Source of the DNA: Deferribacteraceae bacterium UBA6793
Lineage (GTDB): Bacteria > Chrysiogenota > Deferribacteres > Deferribacterales > Geovibrionaceae
Assembly (NCBI GenBank): GCA_002452405.1
Contig: DKFP01000010.1
Location: 186,001-250,000 of the forward strand
Direction: 5' to 3'
DNA: 64,000 nucleotides
The position numbers were made by a program, and so were the translations under genes. Positions within the stretch are counted from its first letter, which is position 1. Each line of letters starts with the position of its first letter. Below the pieces are notes generated by a model. It worked only from the letters and a program-made list of their open reading frames with translations. It was not told where the DNA came from and did no database searches. Below are positions 16,749 through 26,182 of the stretch, piece after piece.

Positions 16749-17858
16749 ATGTTTTCATTCAGACTTGAAGAGACCGACAACAGAGCCAGAACAGGTACCA
16801 TAACCACACCTAACGGGATTATTGAAACCCCTATTTTTATGCCCGTTGGCACAGTGGGTTCGGTTAAGACCATCAGCCCGCAGGAACTGGACGATATGGG
16901 CGCTCAGATAATTCTGGGCAACACATACCACCTGCACCTGCGTCCCGGTGACGAGATCGTCGCGAAATTCGGCGGACTGGCTAAATTCAACTCGTGGCAT
17001 AAACCCACACTGACAGACAGCGGAGGCTTTCAGGTGTTCAGCCTCGCCGAAATGAACAAAATCACCGACGACGGAGTTCATTTCCGCAGCCACCTCGACG
17101 GCAGCAGACTGTTTCTGAACCCCGAACGTTCCATAGAGATACAGCAGAACATCGGCGCTGATATCATGATGGCATTTGACGAGTGCGTATCGCTCCCCGC
17201 CGAAAAGGAATACGTAAGAAAATCCGTTGAGCGAACATATCGCTGGGCTATCCGCAGTCGTGAGGCAAAAACGAACGCGCATCAGGCGCTTTTCGGCATC
17301 ATTCAGGGCGGAACAGACCTCGACCTGCGAAAAATGAGCGCAGAGCAGATAACCTCCATCGACTTTGACGGGTTCGCCATAGGCGGGCTGTCTGTTGGTG
17401 AAGAGATACCCCTTATGTATGAAACCACCTCTTTCACAACTGAGCATATGCCAAAGGACAAGCCCAGATATCTTATGGGTGTGGGCACTCCGCAGGATCT
17501 TCTGCACGGCATAAAGTACGGAGTTGACATGTTCGACTGCGTCATGCCAACCAGAAACGCGCGCAACGCCCTGCTCTTCACATCAGCGGGCAAAGTGCAC
17601 ATAAAAAACAAGCAGTGGGAGCTTTCTGACGCCCCTGTGGACCCGGAATGTACCTGTTACACATGCCGCAATTTCAGCCGCGGATATCTGCGCCATCTTC
17701 ACAAAGCGGGAGAGTATCTTGGGCTGAGACTTAACAGTATTCATAACCTGCATTTCTATCTTTCACTTGTAAAACGTGCCAGAAATGCTATAAAGTTAGG
17801 GGTTTATGATAATTTTATGAAAGAAACGCTCGAAAAAATGAGCCAAGGAGGACTATAA
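16749..17858 (+). CDS. tgt: tRNA-guanine transglycosylase
   Basis: Tgt exchanges guanine 34 for preQ1 in GUN-anticodon tRNAs. The catalytic DSGGFQVFSL segment, the nucleophile region FDCVMPTRNARN and the zinc motif CTCYTC with downstream His are intact. At 369 residues it is the bacterial length. AAGGA stands upstream of the ATG. One nucleotide separates its stop from yajC, so it heads the tgt-yajC-secD-secF group known from many bacteria. Confidence 0.97.
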   Translation: MFSFRLEETDNRARTGTITTPNGIIETPIFMPVGTVGSVKTISPQELDDMGAQIILGNTYHLHLRPGDEIVAKFGGLAKFNSWHKPTLTDSGGFQVFSLAEMNKITDDGVHFRSHLDGSRLFLNPERSIEIQQNIGADIMMAFDECVSLPAEKEYVRKSVERTYRWAIRSREAKTNAHQALFGIIQGGTDLDLRKMSAEQITSIDFDGFAIGGLSVGEEIPLMYETTSFTTEHMPKDKPRYLMGVGTPQDLLHGIKYGVDMFDCVMPTRNARNALLFTSAGKVHIKNKQWELSDAPVDPECTCYTCRNFSRGYLRHLHKAGEYLGLRLNSIHNLHFYLSLVKRARNAIKLGVYDNFMKETLEKMSQGGL

Positions 17859-18179
17859 ATGTTCAATAGTATCGCATACGCAGCAGATGCACCCGCGGGA
17901 CAGGGCAGCCCTTTCGCGCCTCTTCTGATGATGGTCGTGATATTCGGTATCTTCTACTTCCTGCTTATCAGACCGCAGCAGAAAAAACAGAAAGAGCATG
18001 TGAACATGCTGAACGCCATCAAAGCCGGCGACGAACTCATCACCGGAGGCGGTATCTATTGCAAGGTTACAAAGGTTCTCGACAACAACACTTTTCTGGT
18101 TGAGATAGCCGACGGTGTCACCGTTAAACTCACCAAAAACGGAATCGCACAAAAAGTCACCGAACAGGAGAAAAAATAA
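17859..18179 (+). CDS. yajC: Sec translocon accessory protein YajC
   Basis: A single N-terminal membrane helix (PLLMMVVIFGIFYFLLI) is followed by the RPQQKKQKEH motif and a small beta-rich domain with a VTGGGI-like segment (LITGGGIYCKV). YajC joins SecDF in the inner-membrane Sec complex. It is 106 residues, preceded by AGGAGG, and starts directly after tgt. Confidence 0.95.
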   Translation: MFNSIAYAADAPAGQGSPFAPLLMMVVIFGIFYFLLIRPQQKKQKEHVNMLNAIKAGDELITGGGIYCKVTKVLDNNTFLVEIADGVTVKLTKNGIAQKVTEQEKK

Positions 18180-18181
18180 AC

Positions 18182-19726
18182 ATGAACCTGAAAGTCCGCT
18201 GGGCAGTAATTTTAATTGTTCTCGGCTGGTCACTCTATTCAATGTTCCCGCTGAAAGACAAGATCAACCTCGGTCTTGACCTTCAGGGGGGGATGCACGT
18301 TGTACTCGGTGTGGACATAGACAAAGCGGTCGATGGAAAAATCGACAACACCGTTGTGCAGCTCAGAAAAGAACTGGCTGCAGAAAAAATAAACTTTAAT
18401 TTCGTACAAAAAGCCAGCGGGGGAAAAATCAACATATCACTGAAAACCCCCGAAGACTTCAATAAGGCAAAAGGCATCATCAGCAAAAACTATATTTCTT
18501 TGCAGGATGTCAGCATCTCCGAAGAAAACACCCTTTCCTATATCCTCGACCCTAAAGCGGTTAAAGATATCAAGGAATCGGCTGTTGAACAGTCTCTCGA
18601 AGTTGTCCGCAACAGGGTCGATCAGTTCGGCGTCGCGGAACCCATCATCCAGAGACAGGGGACAAATCAGGTTGTTGTTCAGCTTCCGGGTGTAACAGAT
18701 CCCGAACGCGCAATAAACCTCATCGGTAAAACCGCGCAGCTCACCTTTCACATGGTGGACGACACTGTGTCCGAAACCGAAGCGGCAAGCGGCAACATTC
18801 CCTTTGACGATATCATCATGTATCAGAAGCATACAGACAAAGCCACCGGCGCTGTCAGCAAGATACCTTTCGTTCTGAAAAGGGACGTGGTTCTCACAGG
18901 CGATTATCTGACAGACGCTCAGGTCAGCCTCAACAGCAATTACGGACAGCCCATAGTCGAGTTTAAACTCGATGCGGCAGGCAGCAAGCTGTTTGAAGAA
19001 CTGACAGGAGAAAACATCGGAAAACGCATGGCTATCGTTCTTGACGACAACGTGTACAGCGCACCCGTTATCAAGTCCAAGATACCCGGCGGGTCCGCAT
19101 ACATCGACGGTATGTCCAGCATGCAGGAGGCGAAAGACCTTGCGATAGTTCTTCGCGCAGGTTCGCTCCCCGCCCCTGTTAAGATAGAAGAGAACAGAAC
19201 GGTCGGTCCCTCTCTGGGTCAGGACTCAATCAACGCAGGCGTTAAAGCCTCCATCATCGGTTTTGCGCTCATCGTTGTTTTCATGGGTGTATACTACAGA
19301 TGGTCCGGCTGGGTTGCAAACATAGCTCTGTTCACAAACTTCTTTATCATCCTCGGCGTTATGGCACAGTTCGGGGCAACGCTCACAATGCCCGGTATCG
19401 CGGGTATCATCCTCACGGTCGGTATGGCTGTGGATGCGAACGTGCTTATCTTCGAGCGCGTGCGTGAGGAGCTGAGGCTGGGCAGAACCCCGCTGAACGC
19501 TCTGGAATACGGTTACGAAAAAGCGTTTTCAACCATTATGGATGCGAACATAACAACCATCATCGCGGCGATTGTTCTGTTCCAGTTCGGCACAGGTCCC
19601 ATAAAGGGCTTCGCCGTTACGCTTTCAATCGGTATCGTGGCATCCCTTTTCACGGCTATCTTTGTTACAAAGGCGGTTTTCTGGAGCTTCCTGAGCAAGA
19701 AAGATGTCAAGTCACTGAGCATATAG
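18182..19726 (+). CDS. secD: Protein-export membrane protein SecD
   Basis: SecD uses the proton gradient to help pull exported proteins through SecYEG. The protein has one N-terminal helix, the family motif DLQGGMHVVLGVD, a large periplasmic P1 domain and a C-terminal block of five helices. That block holds GMAVDANVLIFERVREE, the RND-type segment with the conserved Asp. At 514 residues it is normal for a SecD encoded apart from SecF. It is two bases from yajC and 16 from secF. Confidence 0.97.
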   Translation: MNLKVRWAVILIVLGWSLYSMFPLKDKINLGLDLQGGMHVVLGVDIDKAVDGKIDNTVVQLRKELAAEKINFNFVQKASGGKINISLKTPEDFNKAKGIISKNYISLQDVSISEENTLSYILDPKAVKDIKESAVEQSLEVVRNRVDQFGVAEPIIQRQGTNQVVVQLPGVTDPERAINLIGKTAQLTFHMVDDTVSETEAASGNIPFDDIIMYQKHTDKATGAVSKIPFVLKRDVVLTGDYLTDAQVSLNSNYGQPIVEFKLDAAGSKLFEELTGENIGKRMAIVLDDNVYSAPVIKSKIPGGSAYIDGMSSMQEAKDLAIVLRAGSLPAPVKIEENRTVGPSLGQDSINAGVKASIIGFALIVVFMGVYYRWSGWVANIALFTNFFIILGVMAQFGATLTMPGIAGIILTVGMAVDANVLIFERVREELRLGRTPLNALEYGYEKAFSTIMDANITTIIAAIVLFQFGTGPIKGFAVTLSIGIVASLFTAIFVTKAVFWSFLSKKDVKSLSI

Positions 19727-19742
19727 CCGGAGGGAGCAAGAT

Positions 19743-20636
19743 ATGTTTGAACTGATAAAACACGGAACAAAAATAGACTTCATGGGCAAAGCATATTATT
19801 TCTTTGCCTTTTCCGGTCTGCTCATAGCGCTGAGCATTGCGATCATGGCGACAAAGGGATTCAACTACGGCATCGATTTTGCCGGTGGTTCAATCATTCA
19901 GGTCAAGTTTGAAAAAGCGCCCGACCTGAACACCATCCGCTCTGTTGTGGACGAGCTGAAGCTGGGTGAAACCATCATCCAGAACTTCGGAACCGACGAA
20001 GAGGTTCTTATCCGCGTCGTTAAAAACGACAAAGACCTCAAAAGCGTTTCCGATAACATTCAGATCGGTCTGAAAGAGAAGATGAAAGATAACAAATTCG
20101 AAGTCGAAAGGGTTGAGCAGGTCGGTCCGCAGGTCGGTAAGGAACTGAAAAAGATGGCTGTATACGCCGTTCTCTATTCGCTGATAGGTATCCTTATCTA
20201 CGTCGCGTTCCGCTTCCAGTTGATCTTCTCTGTGGCGGCGGTTGCGGCACTGTTCCACGACGTTATAATAACCATGGGCTTTTTCAGCCTTCTGGGCAAG
20301 GAGATATCAATCTCCGTCGTGGCGGCGATACTCACCCTTGTGGGTTACTCCCTCAACGACACCATAGTCGTTTTCGACCGTATCAGAGAGACAATGAAAG
20401 AGGATAAAGAGGGTAAAATATCACTGAAGGATCTTATGAACCTCAGTATCAACGAAACCCTCAGCCGTACGATCATAACCTCTTTCCTGACACTGCTTAC
20501 GGTCATAGCACTGTATTTCTTCGGCGGAGAGGTCATCAACGGATTTGCATTCGCACTGCTGATCGGTATCATAATAGGTACCTATTCTTCAATCGCGGTT
20601 GCAAGCGCCATTGTTTACACGGTTAAAAAGAAATAA
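19743..20636 (+). CDS. secF: Protein-export membrane protein SecF
   Basis: SecF pairs with SecD. Visible features are the N-terminal helix, the GIDFAGGSIIQV motif, a short periplasmic domain and a C-terminal five-helix block with GYSLNDTIVVFDRIRE. It has 297 residues, the usual size. GGAGGGAG precedes the ATG. A strong terminator follows, ending the transcript. Confidence 0.97.
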   Translation: MFELIKHGTKIDFMGKAYYFFAFSGLLIALSIAIMATKGFNYGIDFAGGSIIQVKFEKAPDLNTIRSVVDELKLGETIIQNFGTDEEVLIRVVKNDKDLKSVSDNIQIGLKEKMKDNKFEVERVEQVGPQVGKELKKMAVYAVLYSLIGILIYVAFRFQLIFSVAAVAALFHDVIITMGFFSLLGKEISISVVAAILTLVGYSLNDTIVVFDRIRETMKEDKEGKISLKDLMNLSINETLSRTIITSFLTLLTVIALYFFGGEVINGFAFALLIGIIIGTYSSIAVASAIVYTVKKK

Positions 20637-20643
20637 TTTCATA

Positions 20644-20684
20644 AAGCGGTATGTGAACATGTCACATACCGCTTCTCCTTTTTT
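20644..20684 (+). terminator. Intrinsic terminator after secF
   Basis: A perfect 13-bp stem (AAGCGGTATGTGA at 20644-20656 and its complement at 20662-20674) with a 5-nt loop is followed by a T-rich tract. Confidence 0.9.
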
Positions 20685-20729
20685 CTTAACTTTCGTTTGA
20701 ATGTCTTTTAGCTCAGGTTATACTTCCTT

Positions 20730-22943
20730 ATGAACCATAACCAAGGTATCAAACACAAAATATTTATTTATGCCAGTATAGTTCTTATTACAACGTGTAC
20801 GCTTTTCGCACTGTCCAATATCTCCCTGCGCTATATGGAATATAAAGCCGAAATGACACAGGAAAGCTATCTGGTTGAAAATAATCAGAGGTTCATATCA
20901 TCACAGCTCTCAAGGCTTCTTAAATCCAACCTGAACAGGCTCATATCCGATCCAGAGCTGCTCGAAGCTGTTAACAGCAGGAACATCCCGCTTCTGATGG
21001 GCAGGATGTCGATACACACCAACGCACTGGATTTCGAATACCCTGACGACACCTTCGTTTTCCGCATAATTGCGGCGGACGGCAACCTGATTTTTTCCAG
21101 CGACAGAAAGACGGACCATTGTCCGAAGCCGGTGTCCGAGGCAGTGGCTAACGCCCTTTCCGGCAAAGCCGCCGGAACCGCATACGAGATATGCTCAGAC
21201 CGTGTTTTTCAGTTTTCGGCACTTCCTATGTATTACAAAGGAATGCTCATAGGCTCCGTTGAACTGGGCACCTCCCTTGAGTTCTACGGCAGGGCGATGG
21301 AACAGTCCACAGGCTACAGCATGGCTGTTCTGGCGGATACGTCTGCGCAGAAAATAGAAGGAGTCCCTCTGTACGGCAGATATGCCCTTATGCAGAATAC
21401 GAACAATACTATGTTCCGCAGACTGCTCGGCTCTGTAAAAGACCACAACTCCATACCGGATATGGTCAGCGTCGGCAATATGCATTACAGGGTCTCCGAC
21501 GACATGCGTTTTTATTCCTCCGGCGGCAGGGAACTTGGCAGATTTATCTATGCAAAGGATGTGACCCCGCACGTCACAGCCATGCTTTCCTACACCCTCA
21601 GGGTCATATTCATTACTCTTGTGTTCTGCTTTCTCTCCCTTCTTCTTATCCGTTCAGGATTCAACAAGACCGTGGGAGCGCTGGAAAATCTGCATGAGGA
21701 AACAATAAACAAGCTGGTCATAAGCGAGGCACAATATAGGGAATACATCGACAATTCGCCCATGTCCATATTCACAACCAACGATTCCAAAATTTTTACG
21801 GAGGTGAACCTCCGGTTTCTGCAGGCTGTGGGGCTGACAAAAAAGGAGATGATGACCCGATCCCTCTATGATTTCATAACCGCCGACAGACGAAACGAAC
21901 TGAATAAATTCTATTCCAGAGCCTTACACGAGGGGCACAACGAAGGTATTCTGCATATCATAAACCGCGAAGGAAAAGAGGTGGCAATGATGACAAAGGC
22001 TGTCAAGCTGGGCGAAAAATCCCTGCTTTTCAACTGTCTGGACATAAGCCGCTCTGTCGAGATGGAACAAAAGCTGAGGGAACTTAACCTCGAACTGGAA
22101 TCTGTGAACAAAAATCTTGAAAGACGCATCGAGGAGGAGGTCGAAAAAAACCGCAGACAGTCTCACGTTCTTTCGGAACAGAAAAAACTTGCGGACATGG
22201 GGTTGATGGTCAGCGCCATAGCGCACCAGTGGCGACAGCCGCTCAACGCACTTGGACTAATGATACAATCCATTCCCGACAACCTCGATATTGATGAAAC
22301 AACCCCTGTTTACACTGAGTTTGAGCAGATGGCAATGAACCTTGTCAAAAAGATGTCCGACACCATAGATAATTTCAGGCTGTTTTTTGAAACAGGAGGC
22401 AAAAAAGAGAAATTCAACGTTGTGGACGAACTTAAAAATACCAATGCGCTACTCTCCGTGCATATAGCTTCAAAAAATATCAAAACCCGCTTTATGTGCA
22501 GGCGCGAACCGGATATCCATTTTTCGCCGTGTCAGGGATGTGAAAGATGCAGCGAGATAACGCTTTACGGTCTTCCGGGAGAATTTCGGCAGATGCTGAT
22601 AAATATATTGAACAACAGCTATGAGGCGATACTTGAAAGGATGGAAAAGCAACCGGACATGGAAGGAAATATCTCCATAAACATCGTCTGCTCCGACGAA
22701 AGAGTCACTGTCAGCATTGAAGACAACGGAACAGGCGTTCCGCCGGAAATTATCGGACGAATCTTCGAACCGTATTTTACAACAAAAAACGATGCAAAGT
22801 TCTCAGGCATAGGTCTTTATATGGTAAGAGTCCTCACAGAGCAGAGCCTCGGAGGCAAAGTCGCTGCGTTTAACAACCATCTTGGCGGACTGACAGTCGT
22901 TATGGATTTTAAACTGTTCCGCTCACAGGAGCCTGTTTCCTGA
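20730..22943 (+). CDS. Membrane sensor histidine kinase with PAS domain and cysteine-rich insert
   Basis: The 737-residue protein has a membrane helix near residues 10-31, a periplasmic sensor region to about 290, a second helix (VIFITLVFCFLSLLLI), a PAS domain (QYREYIDNSPMSIF), a coiled coil and the kinase core. The phosphoacceptor is H499 in AHQWRQPLN. The ATPase has an N box (NILNNSYEAI), DNGTG and a G-rich lid. Between the dimerisation helices and the N box lies a cysteine cluster, C590 then C601-QG-C604-ER-C607, unlike ordinary kinases and likely to bind a metal or sense redox. No response regulator is adjacent. Its 3' end overlaps the next, convergent kinase gene by 35 nt. Confidence 0.9.
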   Translation: MNHNQGIKHKIFIYASIVLITTCTLFALSNISLRYMEYKAEMTQESYLVENNQRFISSQLSRLLKSNLNRLISDPELLEAVNSRNIPLLMGRMSIHTNALDFEYPDDTFVFRIIAADGNLIFSSDRKTDHCPKPVSEAVANALSGKAAGTAYEICSDRVFQFSALPMYYKGMLIGSVELGTSLEFYGRAMEQSTGYSMAVLADTSAQKIEGVPLYGRYALMQNTNNTMFRRLLGSVKDHNSIPDMVSVGNMHYRVSDDMRFYSSGGRELGRFIYAKDVTPHVTAMLSYTLRVIFITLVFCFLSLLLIRSGFNKTVGALENLHEETINKLVISEAQYREYIDNSPMSIFTTNDSKIFTEVNLRFLQAVGLTKKEMMTRSLYDFITADRRNELNKFYSRALHEGHNEGILHIINREGKEVAMMTKAVKLGEKSLLFNCLDISRSVEMEQKLRELNLELESVNKNLERRIEEEVEKNRRQSHVLSEQKKLADMGLMVSAIAHQWRQPLNALGLMIQSIPDNLDIDETTPVYTEFEQMAMNLVKKMSDTIDNFRLFFETGGKKEKFNVVDELKNTNALLSVHIASKNIKTRFMCRREPDIHFSPCQGCERCSEITLYGLPGEFRQMLINILNNSYEAILERMEKQPDMEGNISINIVCSDERVTVSIEDNGTGVPPEIIGRIFEPYFTTKNDAKFSGIGLYMVRVLTEQSLGGKVAAFNNHLGGLTVVMDFKLFRSQEPVS

Positions 22944-24906
22944 CAGGCAGGGAAATATAAAAAGCGACTCCGTTTTCCATATTCTCAAAATACAGTCTGC
23001 CATGCATATAATTCTCAATTATATTCTTTGTCAGATAAAGACCGATTCCGGTTCCTCTGCCCTCCCCTTTTGTGGTGAAATAGGGGTTGTATATCCTTTC
23101 AGACACATATTCGGGTATTTGTTTGCCGTTATTGTATATTTTAATCAGAAGCCTATTGTCTTCAACTGAAATGCTGACACTTATAACCTTTTCTTTAACT
23201 ACGCTGTTCTGCTCTTCATCCAGAGCGTCCACAGCATTCTGGAGCACATTAATAAACGCCTGTTTAAACTCATCTTTATAGCCGTCAACGATGATATTCT
23301 GATAATCGCACCCGCTGTCTTCATAAAACTCCTGACAATCCATGAAGTTTAAGCCGCAGATACATGACGAATTGAAGTTGATGCCATGGTATGCAAGTTT
23401 TGCTTCATAAATTTTCAGAATATCCCTTATCTCTGTCATAATTCTGAATGCCGAATTGTTTCCCTGGGGTCTGAAAAATTCGCTGAAATTGTCTATCGTA
23501 TCCGAAAGATTACCGATGAGATGCATACAGGTTGTTTCGAAATCCTTTATATAGCTTTTGTTCAGCCCGTCTTCTTTATATGTCTGACATATATCCTGAA
23601 TATACAATCCGAGCGCATTCAGCGGCTGCCGCCAGTGGTGCGCCATGGCACTGATAATGTTGCCTATATCCGCCAGCTTCTTCTGGTTAAAGAGAATCTG
23701 TTCATATTTTCTGTTCTTCTCTGTCTCTTTTACGATAGTGTCGTGGAGATTGGCATTCATCTCTTTGAGTTCGATGGACTGCCTGTTCAGCTCTGTTATA
23801 TCGCGGCTTATACCAAGCAACCCTCTAAGCTCTCCGTCAGAACTGAAATAAGGTGTTTTGACTGTAGCGACAAGATGCCTCGAACCGTTCTTATACTCAA
23901 TCCATTCGTCGTTTTTTCTGGGCTGTCGCATAGCCAGCATGATTTTATCGTTTGTGACAAACTCTTCGGCAATTTCACGCGGGAAAAGGTCATAGTCCGT
24001 CTTACCGACTATACTTTTAGTATTCTCTCCCACAAACGCAGCAAACGCCTTATTACAGCCAAGGTAGACTCCGTTCAGGTCTTTATAAAAAATGAGATCT
24101 GGAATTGTGTTGAAAAGCGATCTTATCAGCCCTGCCTGCCGCCTTATCTCGTTGTATGCGTTTTTAAGGTCGGTGATGTCCCTGCCGAGCGCAACCAGTC
24201 CTTTACGGACAGTCTTTTCGGCATCGTAAAACAAGGGTATTTTTATTGCGTCGAAAATACGCACGCTTCCGTCAGGCATTGTAACCGTCTCTTCTTCGCG
24301 GCTGATGGTCTTTTTCTGCCATGTGTTCTCGTCGGAGCGGGCACAACCTTCCAGCGCTTCTCTGTATATCGGAAGAGTATAGCCGGCAAGTTCATTGTCG
24401 CATTTTCCCGTATAGTTCTCTTTAGTGAGAGCAAAAGCCGCAAGACAACTTGCGTTCGCCTCCAGCCAGCGTCCTTTGCTGTCTTTAAAGCAAATAAGAT
24501 CAGGCGTGGCATCTATGAGGGTTTTCAGCTGCTCCTGTTTCTCTTTCAGCGCTGTGTAGGCGGAAGACATTTCACTGTCGTCACGCACAATAAGCGCAAC
24601 TTCACCTGCGGATGATTTCACCGATTCAATGTGAAAACCCTTTCCAAGTTCTGGAACGAAATGGAAGACAGGGATCATTATGGCATTTTTTACGATATTT
24701 TCAAAATCGCCGGCAAAAAAAGGACAATTTGAGGATGATATTTTCGTATTGATAACTTTTTCTAAAACACATCCAACCATAGATGCAAATGCCTCGTTTG
24801 CATCTTCAATCACAGCATTGCGGTAATCATTAAATACGTGTGAACTGAGCAATACATAACCGAAATCGGCCTTATGTATCACGGATCTAAAAAACTCTTT
24901 CTCCAT
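22909..24906 (-). CDS. Cytoplasmic PAS-PAS-PAS sensor histidine kinase with cysteine-rich insert
   Basis: This 665-residue kinase has no clear membrane helix and three PAS-like regions, two of them plain (LIDATPDLICFKD and LFNTIPDLIFYKD). The phosphoacceptor is H423 in AHHWRQPLN. The ATPase core has the N box (NVLQNAVDAL) and a glycine-rich lid (GEGRGTGIGLYL). Cysteines C515, C517, C524 and C533 cluster just before the N box. The ATG at 24906 is chosen because CGGAG lies seven bases upstream; a TTG seven codons earlier lacks this. It is convergent with the preceding kinase and has no adjacent response regulator, so it is an orphan. Confidence 0.9.
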   Translation of the reverse strand: MEKEFFRSVIHKADFGYVLLSSHVFNDYRNAVIEDANEAFASMVGCVLEKVINTKISSSNCPFFAGDFENIVKNAIMIPVFHFVPELGKGFHIESVKSSAGEVALIVRDDSEMSSAYTALKEKQEQLKTLIDATPDLICFKDSKGRWLEANASCLAAFALTKENYTGKCDNELAGYTLPIYREALEGCARSDENTWQKKTISREEETVTMPDGSVRIFDAIKIPLFYDAEKTVRKGLVALGRDITDLKNAYNEIRRQAGLIRSLFNTIPDLIFYKDLNGVYLGCNKAFAAFVGENTKSIVGKTDYDLFPREIAEEFVTNDKIMLAMRQPRKNDEWIEYKNGSRHLVATVKTPYFSSDGELRGLLGISRDITELNRQSIELKEMNANLHDTIVKETEKNRKYEQILFNQKKLADIGNIISAMAHHWRQPLNALGLYIQDICQTYKEDGLNKSYIKDFETTCMHLIGNLSDTIDNFSEFFRPQGNNSAFRIMTEIRDILKIYEAKLAYHGINFNSSCICGLNFMDCQEFYEDSGCDYQNIIVDGYKDEFKQAFINVLQNAVDALDEEQNSVVKEKVISVSISVEDNRLLIKIYNNGKQIPEYVSERIYNPYFTTKGEGRGTGIGLYLTKNIIENYMHGRLYFENMENGVAFYISLPVRKQAPVSGTV

Positions 24907-25015
24907 CGGAAAACTCCGAAATAACAATCAAATGGTCGTTCCACCCATTATATACATAGAAAACAGGAAACGGCAATTTCATTGTATGATATTGCAGAAA
25001 AACATCTTTGATTTT

Positions 25016-25495
25016 TCAGATATGCCAGAGAGGACCATCCTGATCGTCGATCAGATTGGCAAGAACCTTGTTGTCTCTTTCGTTGATGTTTGTGCGGTCA
25101 ACACAGCAGGAAGGGCACAGGATATTGTCTTCAACATAGACAGGTATCCCCATACGCATGGCAAGCGCTATCCCGTCGGAAGGGCGGCAGTCTATCTTTT
25201 TCTCAGATTTATTGCAGATAACGTAAATGCTTGCCTTATAGTTTCCATGTTCATATCTGTCCACAACAACACGATCAACGTTCGCATCGTCGATGCTGTC
25301 GATTATGCGTGCAATGAACTCATATGTCATGGGTCTCGGGGTGTTGATCCTGTTTAAAACACAGTAAATGGATTCAGCCTCAAGATCTCCGACGTTGACA
25401 GGGATAAGATAGTGCCCGCAAAGGGTTTCCAGCAAAAGAACATATCTGGATGTAAGCGGCTCTCTGATGACACATTTAACCGTTGTCTCTATCAT
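25016..25495 (-). CDS. DUF151 bifunctional-nuclease family protein
   Basis: The conserved core CRPSDGIALAMRMGIPVYVED identifies the DUF151/BFN family (usually DxRPSDAIALALR). Members are small cytoplasmic proteins, some reported to have nuclease activity in plants; the bacterial role is not settled. At 159 residues it is a typical length. There is a CxxC near the C-terminus (LCPSCC). A GGAGG lies upstream of the ATG. It is followed on the minus strand by an AT-rich gap. Confidence 0.85.
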   Translation of the reverse strand: MIETTVKCVIREPLTSRYVLLLETLCGHYLIPVNVGDLEAESIYCVLNRINTPRPMTYEFIARIIDSIDDANVDRVVVDRYEHGNYKASIYVICNKSEKKIDCRPSDGIALAMRMGIPVYVEDNILCPSCCVDRTNINERDNKVLANLIDDQDGPLWHI

Positions 25496-25577
25496 TATAA
25501 AGATTCCTCCGGATCAACCGTAATTCCTATGATAAAAATAGTTTCGCCTGATATAAAATCAATGGCAAATCCGGATA

Positions 25578-26060
25578 TTATTTTAATTTTGTAGCGATAT
25601 ATTCAAGCTGAGTATCGGAAAGAGGACCTTCCGCCCTGTCGAACAGCTTACCGTCCGGTTTAAATATGAAAGAGACAGGGATTGTGTTGACGCTCATCTC
25701 CATTCCGAGGCTGTCGTCGCCGTGCACAACAGGATAGGTTATTTTAAACTCGTCAACGAATTTCTGTGCGTCTTCTGCGGTTTTGTCAACGGAGATACCG
25801 ACGATAACGAAGTCCTGATCTTTGTATTTTTCATACGCTTTAACAAAATCGGGGGTTTCGCCGCGGCAGGGGGGACACCATGAAGCGAAAAAGTTAACCA
25901 CAAGGGTCTTCCCGGCATACTGCTTTTTCAGTTCCTCAAGATAGCCTTTTGAAACGGTCTGTATACCCTGTTTCTCCTCTGCTTTTTCTTTGCTGCCAAA
26001 ACAGCCGGACAGCACAAAAAGGGACATGAGAGCAATAAGCAGGAAAATCGTCTTTTTCAT
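25578..26060 (-). CDS. TlpA-like thioredoxin-fold lipoprotein
   Basis: The 160-residue product has a lipoprotein signal with the lipobox LSGC (C20) and then a thioredoxin fold with the redox motif W-C62-P-P-C65. The segment IPVSFIFKPDG carries the cis-proline typical of TlpA/ResA. It probably acts as a periplasmic, membrane-anchored disulfide reductase, for example in cytochrome c maturation. The second of two close ATGs (26060) is chosen because GGAGG sits six bases before it. It is divergent from the CsoR-family gene, and a large palindrome lies in the shared spacer. Confidence 0.9.
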   Translation of the reverse strand: MKKTIFLLIALMSLFVLSGCFGSKEKAEEKQGIQTVSKGYLEELKKQYAGKTLVVNFFASWCPPCRGETPDFVKAYEKYKDQDFVIVGISVDKTAEDAQKFVDEFKITYPVVHGDDSLGMEMSVNTIPVSFIFKPDGKLFDRAEGPLSDTQLEYIATKLK

Positions 26061-26147
26061 TTTCATCCTCCGGAATAGTCACCAATCAAATATGCACTTT
26101 CCGCTATATTGCGTCAAGGTTTTTTGCCTTTTTGCGCCTTTTTTTAG

Positions 26148-26178
26148 TTGACATATCCTATCCTATAGGATAGGATAT
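26148..26178 (+). promoter_or_regulatory. Promoter overlapped by a perfect 26-bp palindrome
   Basis: A consensus -35 TTGACA (26148-26153) is 17 bp from a -10-like TAGGAT (26171-26176). Between and across them lies a perfect palindrome with arms ATATCCTATCCTA (26153-26165) and its complement (26166-26178). Transcription would start near 26183, the A of the downstream ATG, so the mRNA may be leaderless. The site is well placed for autorepression and could also affect the divergent tlpA-like gene. Confidence 0.75.
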
Positions 26179-26182
26179 TCTC

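Noticed and set aside
23386..24615. Open frame of 409 codons antisense to the PAS kinase
   Set aside because: The opposite strand encodes clear PAS and kinase motifs; this frame has none.
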